In this document: one piece after another, positions 1 through 5,094 of the stretch
Numbering within the stretch: the stretch's first letter is position 1
Layout of the letters: the number at the start of each line of letters is the position of its first letter
From: Hyphomicrobiales bacterium
GTDB lineage: Bacteria; Pseudomonadota; Alphaproteobacteria; Rhizobiales; Xanthobacteraceae
DNA: 5,094 nt
Assembly (NCBI GenBank): GCA_026400425.1
Contig: JAPLPC010000261.1
Span: forward strand, 1-5,094
Direction of reading: 5' to 3'
Position numbers and translations under genes: made by a program
The notes under the pieces: model-generated
Database searches by the model: none
Told to the model about the DNA's origin: nothing
What the model saw: only the letters and a program-made list of their open reading frames with translations

Positions 1-169
1 CGCCGTTGCCGGCGCGTTCGGTTCCCAGCGTCTCGGCCGTGAAAGCATCTTCCGGGATGATGCAATGAAGGCCCACGACGGCCTCCAGCGTATGATCGAG
101 ATCGAAGCCGAAATCTTCCGCGCGCGGCTGCACCGCCGGTGGCACTTTCCATTCGGTCAATGACGGCAT
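1..169 (-). CDS. Probable trypsin-like (S1C/HtrA-type) serine protease, N-terminal fragment
   Basis: Only the first 56 codons are present; the gene runs off the left edge, so the catalytic residues are not visible. The protein begins MPSLTEWKVPPAVQPRAEDF and contains VVGLHCIIPEDAF (about residues 33-45) followed by LGTERAGNG (48-56). This resembles the first beta strands of chymotrypsin-fold peptidases in alphaproteobacterial proteins annotated as trypsin-like serine proteases, where the GNG leads into the strand before the catalytic His. There is no hydrophobic N-terminal segment, so a cytoplasmic protein is more likely than the periplasmic location of classical HtrA/DegP. The ATG start at 169 is supported by AGGAG at 180-176 with a 6-nt spacer. 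It lies 83 nt after the hydrolase stop on the same strand. The reading frame is secure; the family call is from recalled similarity and is moderate. Confidence 0.7.
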   Translation of the reverse strand, partial: MPSLTEWKVPPAVQPRAEDFGFDLDHTLEAVVGLHCIIPEDAFTAETLGTERAGNG

Positions 170-173
170 CCAA

Positions 174-180
174 CTCTCCT
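174..180 (-). promoter_or_regulatory. Ribosome binding site of the protease gene
   Basis: On the minus strand this reads AGGAGAG. Its AGGAG core is 6 nt before the ATG at 169. It fixes the start of the truncated protease gene, whose only other support is protein similarity. Confidence 0.7.
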
Positions 181-252
181 CGTCCGTATCGCCCGCCCAC
201 TATGCATATAGGAACCGATCGACGGCGCAAAAGTCGGGCGCGGCCGTTTGCT

Positions 253-1320
253 CTAGCGGCCGATCAGCCAATCGAACAGCACGGCATTGATCTCGCGCGG
301 GTAACAGTGGCTGAGATCGTCCAGCTCGCAATAGGTAACATGCGCGCCAGCCAGGCCAAGCGCATCTCGCGCATCGCGTGCCGTCTGCACCGGAAACATC
401 CAGTCGAGCCGCCCGTGGGTGATATGCACTGGCAGCCCGCGCAGGCGATCAGCATCGGCGACCTGCGCCATCAGAGGGTGGAAAGTCGCCGACACCGGCG
501 CGAGATGGGTAAACGGCGAATCCGCGTGCAGACCGCTGACATGGCAAAACGTGCCGCCATCGCTCATGCCGGTGAGCAGCCGGCGCGCGGGATCGATGGC
601 ATAGCGCGCCGCGATGCGATCGACGATCTGCATGAGGTTCGGCGTATCGGGATCGTCGCCCATCAGCGCCCATGTATGGCCGATCGCCGTCGGCGCGATC
701 AGGATCGCACCGCGGGCGCGGGCATCGGCGAGCCAGCTCCATAGAAATGCCCGGCCATTGCCGGAGCCGCCATGCAGCGCGACCACCAGCGGCCAGGCAC
801 GATCGGGCGTGTAATATTCCGGCACATAGAGCGTATAGCCGCCCCGCGCGCCCGGCTCGCCTGCGTGCATCACACCGGTGTCCTGTGCCGCCGGCCGCGC
901 CAACCGCGCGGTAAGTGCGGGATCATCCCGCAACGCCGCCGGCAGAAAGAAACTGCTGACCGGCGGCAATCGCGCCACCGTCGCATACAGCGCCTCCTGC
1001 GCGCGCGGCGAATGGCGGAGTGCGCGGAACACCGTGGTGATGTCGCCGCCCGGCTGCTGCGCCGCGCGCAGGCCGGCGATACCCGCCAAGACGGACTCGG
1101 TAGCCGCATCGAGCCGATGACGCAGATCCGCGAATTCCGCAGGCCACTCGCCGAGTTCTGCGCGTGCGGCCTGCAGCGGCTGTTCTGGCTGCCCGACGGC
1201 ATCCATCACCGCGTCGAACGCCGGCGGATGTAGATTGCGTGCGACAAACTGGAGCGCCTCGAGCCCCTGCAGCAATGGCGGCAGCAGCGCCACGATGTTG
1301 TCGATCACCCTATCGCTCAT
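253..1320 (-). CDS. Alpha/beta hydrolase, PHB-depolymerase/carboxylesterase-like
   Basis: A 355-residue serine hydrolase. The C-terminal half is a complete alpha/beta-hydrolase core. PLVVALHGGSGNG (177-189) supplies the oxyanion-hole loop after strand beta-3. GMSDG (251-255) is the G-x-S-x-G nucleophile elbow with Ser253. HGRLDWMFP (302-310) carries the probable acid Asp306, and LDDLSHCYP (333-341) the probable catalytic His338. The layout matches the poly(3-hydroxybutyrate) depolymerase/phospholipase-carboxylesterase group; the natural substrate cannot be read from sequence. Residues 1-165 precede the core, are largely helical in character and match no domain I can name. No signal peptide is evident, so it is probably cytoplasmic. 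I chose the ATG at 1320, with AAGGA at 1329-1325, over an in-frame TTG at 1380 that lacks a ribosome binding site and would overlap the HNH gene. It starts 35 nt after the HNH stop, so the two are probably one transcript. Confidence 0.88.
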   Translation of the reverse strand: MSDRVIDNIVALLPPLLQGLEALQFVARNLHPPAFDAVMDAVGQPEQPLQAARAELGEWPAEFADLRHRLDAATESVLAGIAGLRAAQQPGGDITTVFRALRHSPRAQEALYATVARLPPVSSFFLPAALRDDPALTARLARPAAQDTGVMHAGEPGARGGYTLYVPEYYTPDRAWPLVVALHGGSGNGRAFLWSWLADARARGAILIAPTAIGHTWALMGDDPDTPNLMQIVDRIAARYAIDPARRLLTGMSDGGTFCHVSGLHADSPFTHLAPVSATFHPLMAQVADADRLRGLPVHITHGRLDWMFPVQTARDARDALGLAGAHVTYCELDDLSHCYPREINAVLFDWLIGR

Positions 1321-1355
1321 CGAATCCTTATCGACCGCACCCGGCCATGCACCGC

Positions 1356-1913
1356 CTACGGATCGAGCTCGGTGTCCCAATACAGATAATCCAACCAGCT
1401 TTCGTGCAGATAGTTCGGCGGGAACAACCGGCCGTTACGGTGCAACTGATGCACGGTGGGCGCAAAGGCAGTCTGGCGCGGGAACATGCCGGACTGATGC
1501 GTCGTCAGGTTGCCCTTTCGCAGATTGCAGGGCGAACAGGCCGCGACGACATTCTCCCAGGTGGTCTGGCCGCCCTTGGAGCGCGGGATGATGTGATCGA
1601 AAGTGAGATCCTCCCGCGAGTTGCAATACTGGCAGGAAAACCGATCGCGCAGGAACACGTTGAAGCGCGTGAAGGCGGGGTGCGTGGTCGGTCGCACGAA
1701 CGACTTCAGCGCAACCACACTGGGTAGCTGAAAATCGGCCGACGGACTGTGCACCGCGTGATCGTAGAGCGCTACGATATTCACACGGTCGAGAAACACC
1801 GCCTTGATCGCGTCCTGCCACGACCAAAGCGAGAGAGGATAGTAGCTCAGCGGCCGGAAGTCCGCGTTGAGAACCAGAACCGGCCAGCCGCCTTGCGGGA
1901 CATGTGCGTTCAA
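1356..1913 (-). CDS. HNH endonuclease family protein (TTG start)
   Basis: A 185-residue protein with a zinc-braced HNH nuclease fold. Residues 91-130 contain FSCQYC (Cys94, Cys97), LTFDHIIPRSKGG (Asp106, His107), Asn121, and SPCN (Cys126-x-x-Cys129, Asn130). The two CxxC pairs are the zinc knuckle. His107 is the expected general base and Asn121/Asn130 the remaining HNH positions. Residues 1-85 (VLVLNADFRPLSYYPLSLWSW onward) are the N-terminal part typical of this chromosomal HNH family in alphaproteobacteria. The nuclease fold is known to cut DNA with a divalent metal; this protein's target and role are unknown. There is no methyltransferase or restriction partner next to it. The start is TTG at 1913: a TAG stop sits directly upstream in frame (1916-1914), AGGAG lies 6 nt before, and no in-frame ATG occurs until past the HNH core. 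It is probably the first gene of a transcript including the hydrolase. Confidence 0.92.
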   Translation of the reverse strand: MNAHVPQGGWPVLVLNADFRPLSYYPLSLWSWQDAIKAVFLDRVNIVALYDHAVHSPSADFQLPSVVALKSFVRPTTHPAFTRFNVFLRDRFSCQYCNSREDLTFDHIIPRSKGGQTTWENVVAACSPCNLRKGNLTTHQSGMFPRQTAFAPTVHQLHRNGRLFPPNYLHESWLDYLYWDTELDP

Positions 1914-1919
1914 CTAACG

Positions 1920-1924
1920 CTCCT
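1920..1924 (-). promoter_or_regulatory. Ribosome binding site deciding the TTG start of the HNH gene
   Basis: Minus-strand AGGAG with a 6-nt spacer (CGTTAG) to TTG at 1913-1911. The last three spacer bases are an in-frame TAG, so translation cannot start further upstream in this frame. Site and stop together make the TTG start firm. Confidence 0.75.
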
Positions 1925-1948
1925 GACTCCACAATTCGACTGCACGAA

Positions 1949-1978
1949 GCAGCCTGTGTTTCACATACTACAGGCAGC
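1949..1978. repeat. Imperfect inverted repeat upstream of the HNH gene (possible operator)
   Basis: Arms GCAGCCTGT (1949-1957) and ACAGGCAGC (1970-1978) are complementary at 8 of 9 positions, separated by 12 nt. Inside lies a second small dyad, TGTG-TTT-CACA (1955-1965). The region overlaps a weak candidate -10 for the HNH gene, which would suit an operator. A function is inferred only from symmetry and position, and a short dyad of this sort can arise by chance. Confidence 0.35.
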
Positions 1979-1994
1979 GTGACAGGGTTGTGAA
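1965..1994 (-). promoter_or_regulatory. Weak candidate promoter for the HNH-hydrolase genes
   Basis: On the minus strand TTCACA (1994-1989) matches the -35 consensus at 5 of 6 positions, and TAGTAT (1970-1965) matches the -10 consensus at 4 of 6. The spacer is 18 nt. The predicted transcript would begin about 45 nt before the TTG start. Sigma-70-like matches of this quality occur by chance, so this is tentative. Confidence 0.3.
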
Positions 1995-2024
1995 GGGCAT
2001 AGCTCTGGTCTATCCCCTTCGCAA
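1988..2024. repeat. 15-bp inverted repeat in the divergent intergenic region
   Basis: Left arm TTGTGAAGGGCATAG (1988-2002) and right arm CTATCCCCTTCGCAA (2010-2024) are complementary at 13 of 15 positions, with one G-T wobble and one C-C mismatch, around a 7-nt loop (CTCTGGT). It is the strongest symmetrical element in the intergenic region. It lies 75 nt upstream of the divergent HNH start and 111 nt upstream of the CLC start. It could be a dimeric regulator's operator, an RNA hairpin in a 5' leader, or a copy of a dispersed palindromic element. No T tract follows on either strand, so a rho-independent terminator is unlikely. Confidence 0.55.
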
Positions 2025-2135
2025 AAGCATGCCGCAGTCACGGCCGTTTCCGCTACATCGAGTGGTCTTTCGCAAGGGCTGCCGCTAGCCGCGGGACGCC
2101 CTCGTGCCGAGGCATGCCAGGTCCGGATACTGCCG

Positions 2136-3890
2136 ATGTTCACTTCGTCACGATATCTTGAGGCTCCGCAGTGGCTGCGCGTGTTCGTCCGCGCGCATGA
2201 GACCAGCCTGGCGCTGCTGGCGGCGATGATCGGCGTGATCGGGGGGCTGGTCGTGGCCGCCATGAGCGGCATGGTGAGCGTGCTGCATGCCGCATTCTTC
2301 AATCTGGATTGGGGCCAGCGGCTGTCGAGCCAATACTGGATCGACCCGGTGCGGGCGCTGCTGGTTCCCACGCTGGGCGGGCTCGTCCTCGGCATCGCGT
2401 TTCTGCTGCTGGCGCGCTGGCGGCCGGCGCGCGAGGTCGACCCGATCGAGGCCAATGCGCTGTATGGCGGCCGGATGTCGTTCCGCGGCAGCATCATCGT
2501 CTCGCTGCAGACGATCTGGTCGAGCGGCGTCGGTGCGTCCGTGGGGCTGGAGGCCGGTTACACCCAGTTGGCCAGCGGCCTCGGCGCCTCCATCGGCCGC
2601 GCATTTCATCTGCGCCGGGCCGATCAGCGCGTGCTGGTGGGGTGTGGCGCAGCGGCGGCGATCGCGGGGGCTTTCGGCGCGCCGCTTGCGGGCGCCTTCT
2701 ATGCCTTCGAGTTGGTGATCGGCGGCTACACCTCGGCCAGCCTGATGCCGGTCGGCGTCGCGGCCGTGACCGGCTATTTCGTCGCCCACGCCTTCTCGCC
2801 GCTCACCCTCGGCGTGGTCGCCGGCCGATTCGGCGACGTGCAGGGCCATGACCTCGCGGTGGCCGCCCTGCTCGGCGTGTTCGCGGCGACCTACGGCATC
2901 GGCATCATGCGCGTGGTCACCGGCTGCGAATGGCTGCTCGCCAAAATCAAGCTGTGGCCGCCGCTGCGCCCGGCGCTCGGCGGGCTCGGCGTCGGCGCCC
3001 TCGCGCTGCTGACGCCGCAGGTGATGTCGTCCGGCCATGGCGCGCTGCATTTCGGCGGCATGACGGCGTATCCCGTCGCCCTCGTCGCTTTCGTGATGGT
3101 GCTGAAGACCATCGCCTCGATCATTTCGCTGGGCACCGGCTTTCGCGGCGGCCTGTTTTTCGCATCGCTGTTCATCGGCGCGCTGGGCGGCCACCTGTTT
3201 GCCACCGGCATCAATACGCTGTGGCCCGCGCTCAATATCGATCCGAATATCTATACGATCATCGGCATGAGTGCGCTGTCGGCCTCGGTGATCGGCGGCC
3301 CGCTGACCATGAGCTTCATCGCGCTGGAATCCACCGGCAATCTCTGGCTCACCACGGCCGTGCTAGTGGCTGTCATCATCTCCACCCAGATCACCCGCGA
3401 ACTGTTCGGCTATTCGTTTGCGACCTGGCGCCTGCATCTGCGCGGCGAGACCATCCGCAGCGCCGCCGATATCGGCTGGATCCGCGACCTCACGGTGCAG
3501 CGCCTGATGCGGCCGGATATTTCCATGGTGGAATCGACCATGCCGCTCAGTGAATTTCGCGCCAAGTTCCCGCTCGGATCGAAGAACCAGGTCGTCGTCG
3601 TGGATTCCGAGGGCAGCTATCTCGGCTTGGCCAGCGTGCCCGAGGCGCATTCACCCGACGTCACCGCGTTCCGGCTCGACAGCCTGCTGCACTGCCGCAA
3701 CGTCGTCCTGCATCCGGAGATGAACATCCGCGACGCGATGGTGGTGTTCGAAGGCAACGAAGCGGAATCGCTGGCCGTGGTGGACGCCGAGAGCCACCGC
3801 GTGGTCGGCACCCTGTCCGAAGCCCACGCCACGCGCCGCTACGCCGAGGAATCCGAACAACGCCGCCGCGAGGCGCTCGGCGAGATGTGA
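2136..3890 (+). CDS. CLC-family chloride channel/transporter with two C-terminal CBS domains
   Basis: A 584-residue inner-membrane protein that should move chloride or a related anion. Residues 22-430 are a series of hydrophobic helices with the CLC fold. GVGASVGLEAGYTQ (131-144) matches the GREGP region, with gating Glu139. AGAFGAPLAGAFYAFELVIGG (177-197) matches the helix that in E. coli ClcA carries E202/E203; here it is Glu192-Leu193. GFRGGLFFAS (335-344) matches the GxFxP region with Ser in place of Pro. FGYSF (424-428) supplies the conserved pore Tyr426. The usual GSGIP loop is replaced by REVDP (99-103). Residues about 450-505 and 512-566 form two CBS domains, cytoplasmic modules that often bind adenine nucleotides and regulate gating. 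The ATG start has only a weak GGA (2125-2127) upstream. It is divergent from the HNH gene and convergent with the DUF2855 gene. Family assignment is firm; channel versus proton-coupled antiporter is open. Confidence 0.93.
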   Translation: MFTSSRYLEAPQWLRVFVRAHETSLALLAAMIGVIGGLVVAAMSGMVSVLHAAFFNLDWGQRLSSQYWIDPVRALLVPTLGGLVLGIAFLLLARWRPAREVDPIEANALYGGRMSFRGSIIVSLQTIWSSGVGASVGLEAGYTQLASGLGASIGRAFHLRRADQRVLVGCGAAAAIAGAFGAPLAGAFYAFELVIGGYTSASLMPVGVAAVTGYFVAHAFSPLTLGVVAGRFGDVQGHDLAVAALLGVFAATYGIGIMRVVTGCEWLLAKIKLWPPLRPALGGLGVGALALLTPQVMSSGHGALHFGGMTAYPVALVAFVMVLKTIASIISLGTGFRGGLFFASLFIGALGGHLFATGINTLWPALNIDPNIYTIIGMSALSASVIGGPLTMSFIALESTGNLWLTTAVLVAVIISTQITRELFGYSFATWRLHLRGETIRSAADIGWIRDLTVQRLMRPDISMVESTMPLSEFRAKFPLGSKNQVVVVDSEGSYLGLASVPEAHSPDVTAFRLDSLLHCRNVVLHPEMNIRDAMVVFEGNEAESLAVVDAESHRVVGTLSEAHATRRYAEESEQRRREALGEM

Positions 3891-3895
3891 GCGGC

Positions 3896-4990
3896 TTAAC
3901 GCTCGGACAGCGACAGCATGTGGCCTTCGCTCGGCGCTATCCGCCCTGCCAGGGTGTCGCGATAGACCCGTTTGACGGCATCCAGGCCACGTCCATCGAT
4001 GATGGTGAGGCATTGCTCCAGCATCGGCACAAAGCCGGCCCACGCTGCGCCGAAACGCTGGTCGATGCCACCCCGTCCCCATTCCTTGGCGCGTTTACGG
4101 ATCTGATCCGGCGCGAAGAACCATGTCGGCTTGGCGCCGGGCAGATCGTCGATCTCTGCCGTGTCCTGATGGGTCATGCCGACGCGGCCACTATAGACGA
4201 GACGATCGCCGAGATGCCGATGCAGCCGGCCGCGCAGATCGGTATTGCCCGCCATATCGACAAAGGCGGTCGCCTGATCCGACGGCAGGTTGCCGATCCG
4301 ATAGTAAGGGACGATCTCGTGATAGCAGCCGAGCGACGCCACGAAATCAGCATTCGCCGGCGAGGTCAGACCGATCACGCGGATTGGCCGGCGCTGGTGA
4401 TGCAGCAGATGCGCCAGACCGAATGCCGTCTTGCTGGAGGCGCTCGACAGAATGACTTGCGTGGCGCCGAAGAACGCCGCCTCATTGAGATAATCATCGA
4501 CCAGGAATGACAGCATGAAGAGTGGCCGCAGCAGTGCCTGATAGTCGCCATGACGTCCTACAAAGGACGGGTCGGAGCCGACGCGTGCATAGGCATTGTA
4601 GACCGGCGCGACGCCTTGCCTGTGAGCGGCCCCGTCGCGCAGCCCGCGCTTGCTGACATCGGCTGCCGCGATCACCAGATGCGTCGCCATCGGAAAATAG
4701 CCGAACAAACGCTCGCCTTCCGCGATCTGCTGATGGTTTGAAGCGATGACGTCGCCAAAACCCCACACCGGAATATTGCCGAAGTCATCAGGCGCGGGAA
4801 ACAGCTGCCAGTATTTCATGATATCGCCAAGCATCGCGTAAGTGATGTTGTTGGCGGTGAAAGCGAAGCGATCGACCTTCACCAGCAGGCCGTCTTCGGG
4901 CAACGCCTCATGTGACGGCAATGGTGCTTCCATGACCGACGTCTTGGAGAGATCGGCTTTACCGACGTTGAATTGTGAGGTGGCTCTCAT
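3896..4990 (-). CDS. DUF2855 family protein, MDR/quinone-oxidoreductase-like
   Basis: A 364-residue soluble protein I recognise as DUF2855, a family of unknown function related to medium-chain dehydrogenases/quinone oxidoreductases. Residues 33-130 look like the GroES-like half: VDRFAFTANNITYAMLG (39-55), then GFGDVIASNHQQIAEGERLFGYFP (77-100), like the 'G-x-V ... GD-V-G' strand pair of that fold. Residues 177-230 look like a nucleotide-binding half: TQVILSSASSKTAFGLAHLL followed by VIGLTSPANADFVASLGCYHEIVPY, the order of strand, helix, strand and 'x-x-LGA' helix seen in MDR enzymes. The usual AxGGVG turn is replaced by SSASSKT. No zinc ligands are evident. The substrate is unknown. The ATG start has GAGGAG 6 nt upstream, and no signal peptide or membrane segment is visible. 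Its stop lies 5 nt from that of the convergent CLC gene. Confidence 0.88.
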   Translation of the reverse strand: MRATSQFNVGKADLSKTSVMEAPLPSHEALPEDGLLVKVDRFAFTANNITYAMLGDIMKYWQLFPAPDDFGNIPVWGFGDVIASNHQQIAEGERLFGYFPMATHLVIAAADVSKRGLRDGAAHRQGVAPVYNAYARVGSDPSFVGRHGDYQALLRPLFMLSFLVDDYLNEAAFFGATQVILSSASSKTAFGLAHLLHHQRRPIRVIGLTSPANADFVASLGCYHEIVPYYRIGNLPSDQATAFVDMAGNTDLRGRLHRHLGDRLVYSGRVGMTHQDTAEIDDLPGAKPTWFFAPDQIRKRAKEWGRGGIDQRFGAAWAGFVPMLEQCLTIIDGRGLDAVKRVYRDTLAGRIAPSEGHMLSLSER

Positions 4991-4996
4991 TGCTGT

Positions 4997-5003
4997 CTCC
5001 TCT
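4997..5003 (-). promoter_or_regulatory. Ribosome binding site of the DUF2855 gene
   Basis: Minus-strand AGAGGAG lies 6 nt before the ATG at 4990. The match to the anti-Shine-Dalgarno sequence is strong and supports this start over internal ATG codons such as Met20. Confidence 0.75.
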
Positions 5004-5094
5004 TTGCGAGAAGTCTCACCGTCAGCGATGTCGGTTTTGCGACGCGCGCGACGTTTAAAACGGCGTTCGCTTCAAACCTCGTTTCATGCGCCCG
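5004..5094. other. Upstream region of the DUF2855 gene, cut by the window edge
   Basis: This stretch has no supported open reading frame. It contains an 11-nt perfect odd-centred palindrome, CGTTTAAAACG (5052-5062), 62-72 nt upstream of the DUF2855 start, in an otherwise GC-rich stretch. The site could be part of a promoter or operator. I could not find a convincing -35/-10 pair around it, and whatever gene lies beyond is outside the window. Confidence 0.35.

Noticed and set aside
203..230. Possible protease promoter (TTGCGC, 16 nt, TATGCA on the minus strand)
   Set aside because: Both hexamers match consensus poorly. The AT-rich patch around the TATGCATA palindrome (201-208) is suggestive only.
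1321..1380. Upstream TTG start extending the hydrolase by 20 residues
   Set aside because: No Shine-Dalgarno at suitable spacing, overlap with the HNH gene, and the extension does not look like family sequence. The ATG at 1320 has AAGGA upstream.
1164..1727. Plus-strand reading frame across the HNH gene and the hydrolase 5' end
   Set aside because: It is antisense to two genes with clear motifs and has no domain and no ribosome binding site I could defend.
1356..1913. HNH protein as part of a restriction or anti-phage defence island
   Set aside because: Neighbours are a CLC channel, an esterase and a protease, with normal-looking base composition and no methyltransferase, helicase, integrase or repeat. 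This HNH family is a common chromosomal gene in Alphaproteobacteria.
2018..2085. Short direct repeat TTCGCAA...GCCGC (2018 and 2069)
   Set aside because: Only the 7-base core is exact and the spacing of the rest differs; compatible with chance in GC-rich DNA.
2148..3194. Long minus-strand reading frame (348 codons) inside the CLC gene
   Set aside because: The translation is an Arg/Ala/Gln/His-rich string with no domain, typical of the antisense of a GC-rich gene. The plus-strand frame has an unmistakable CLC-CBS protein.
3887..4510. Plus-strand reading frame overlapping the DUF2855 gene
   Set aside because: Shadow of the DUF2855 frame; low-complexity content with no recognised motif.
5086..5094. 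Plus-strand ATG at the right edge as a possible gene start
   Set aside because: No ribosome binding site upstream and only three codons visible.

Overview
This is ordinary chromosomal sequence from a GC-rich alphaproteobacterium. Protein wording, gene families and GC-rich third codon positions point to the Bradyrhizobium/Rhodopseudomonas/Afipia group (Nitrobacteraceae). That placement is from memory of family members, not from a search. There are five protein-coding genes, one cut by the left edge. No tRNA, rRNA, CRISPR array, insertion sequence or phage gene was seen.

Layout: bases 1-1913 hold three minus-strand genes. Read in the direction of transcription they are an HNH endonuclease (1913-1356, TTG start), a PHB-depolymerase/esterase-like alpha/beta hydrolase (1320-253) and the first 56 codons of a probable trypsin-like serine protease (from 169 off the left edge). 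The 35-nt gap between the first two suggests co-transcription. The 83-nt gap before the protease leaves room for its own promoter. A 219-nt divergent intergenic region (1917-2135) follows. It carries two inverted repeats and only weak promoter-like sequence.

On the plus strand, 2136-3890 encodes a 584-residue CLC-family chloride channel/transporter with two C-terminal CBS domains. It converges, with only 5 nt between stop codons, on a minus-strand DUF2855 protein (4990-3896) that looks like a divergent medium-chain dehydrogenase/quinone-oxidoreductase. The last 104 nt are its upstream leader.

The genes do not form an obvious pathway; most look like separate housekeeping or accessory functions with conserved neighbours. 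The points most worth a second look are the altered ion-pathway motifs of the CLC protein (gating Glu and Tyr kept; inner proton Glu replaced by Leu; Ser and Pro signature motifs changed), the 15-bp inverted repeat in the divergent intergenic region, and the roughly 165-residue unassigned N-terminal region of the hydrolase. I found no convincing evidence of a new multi-gene system.
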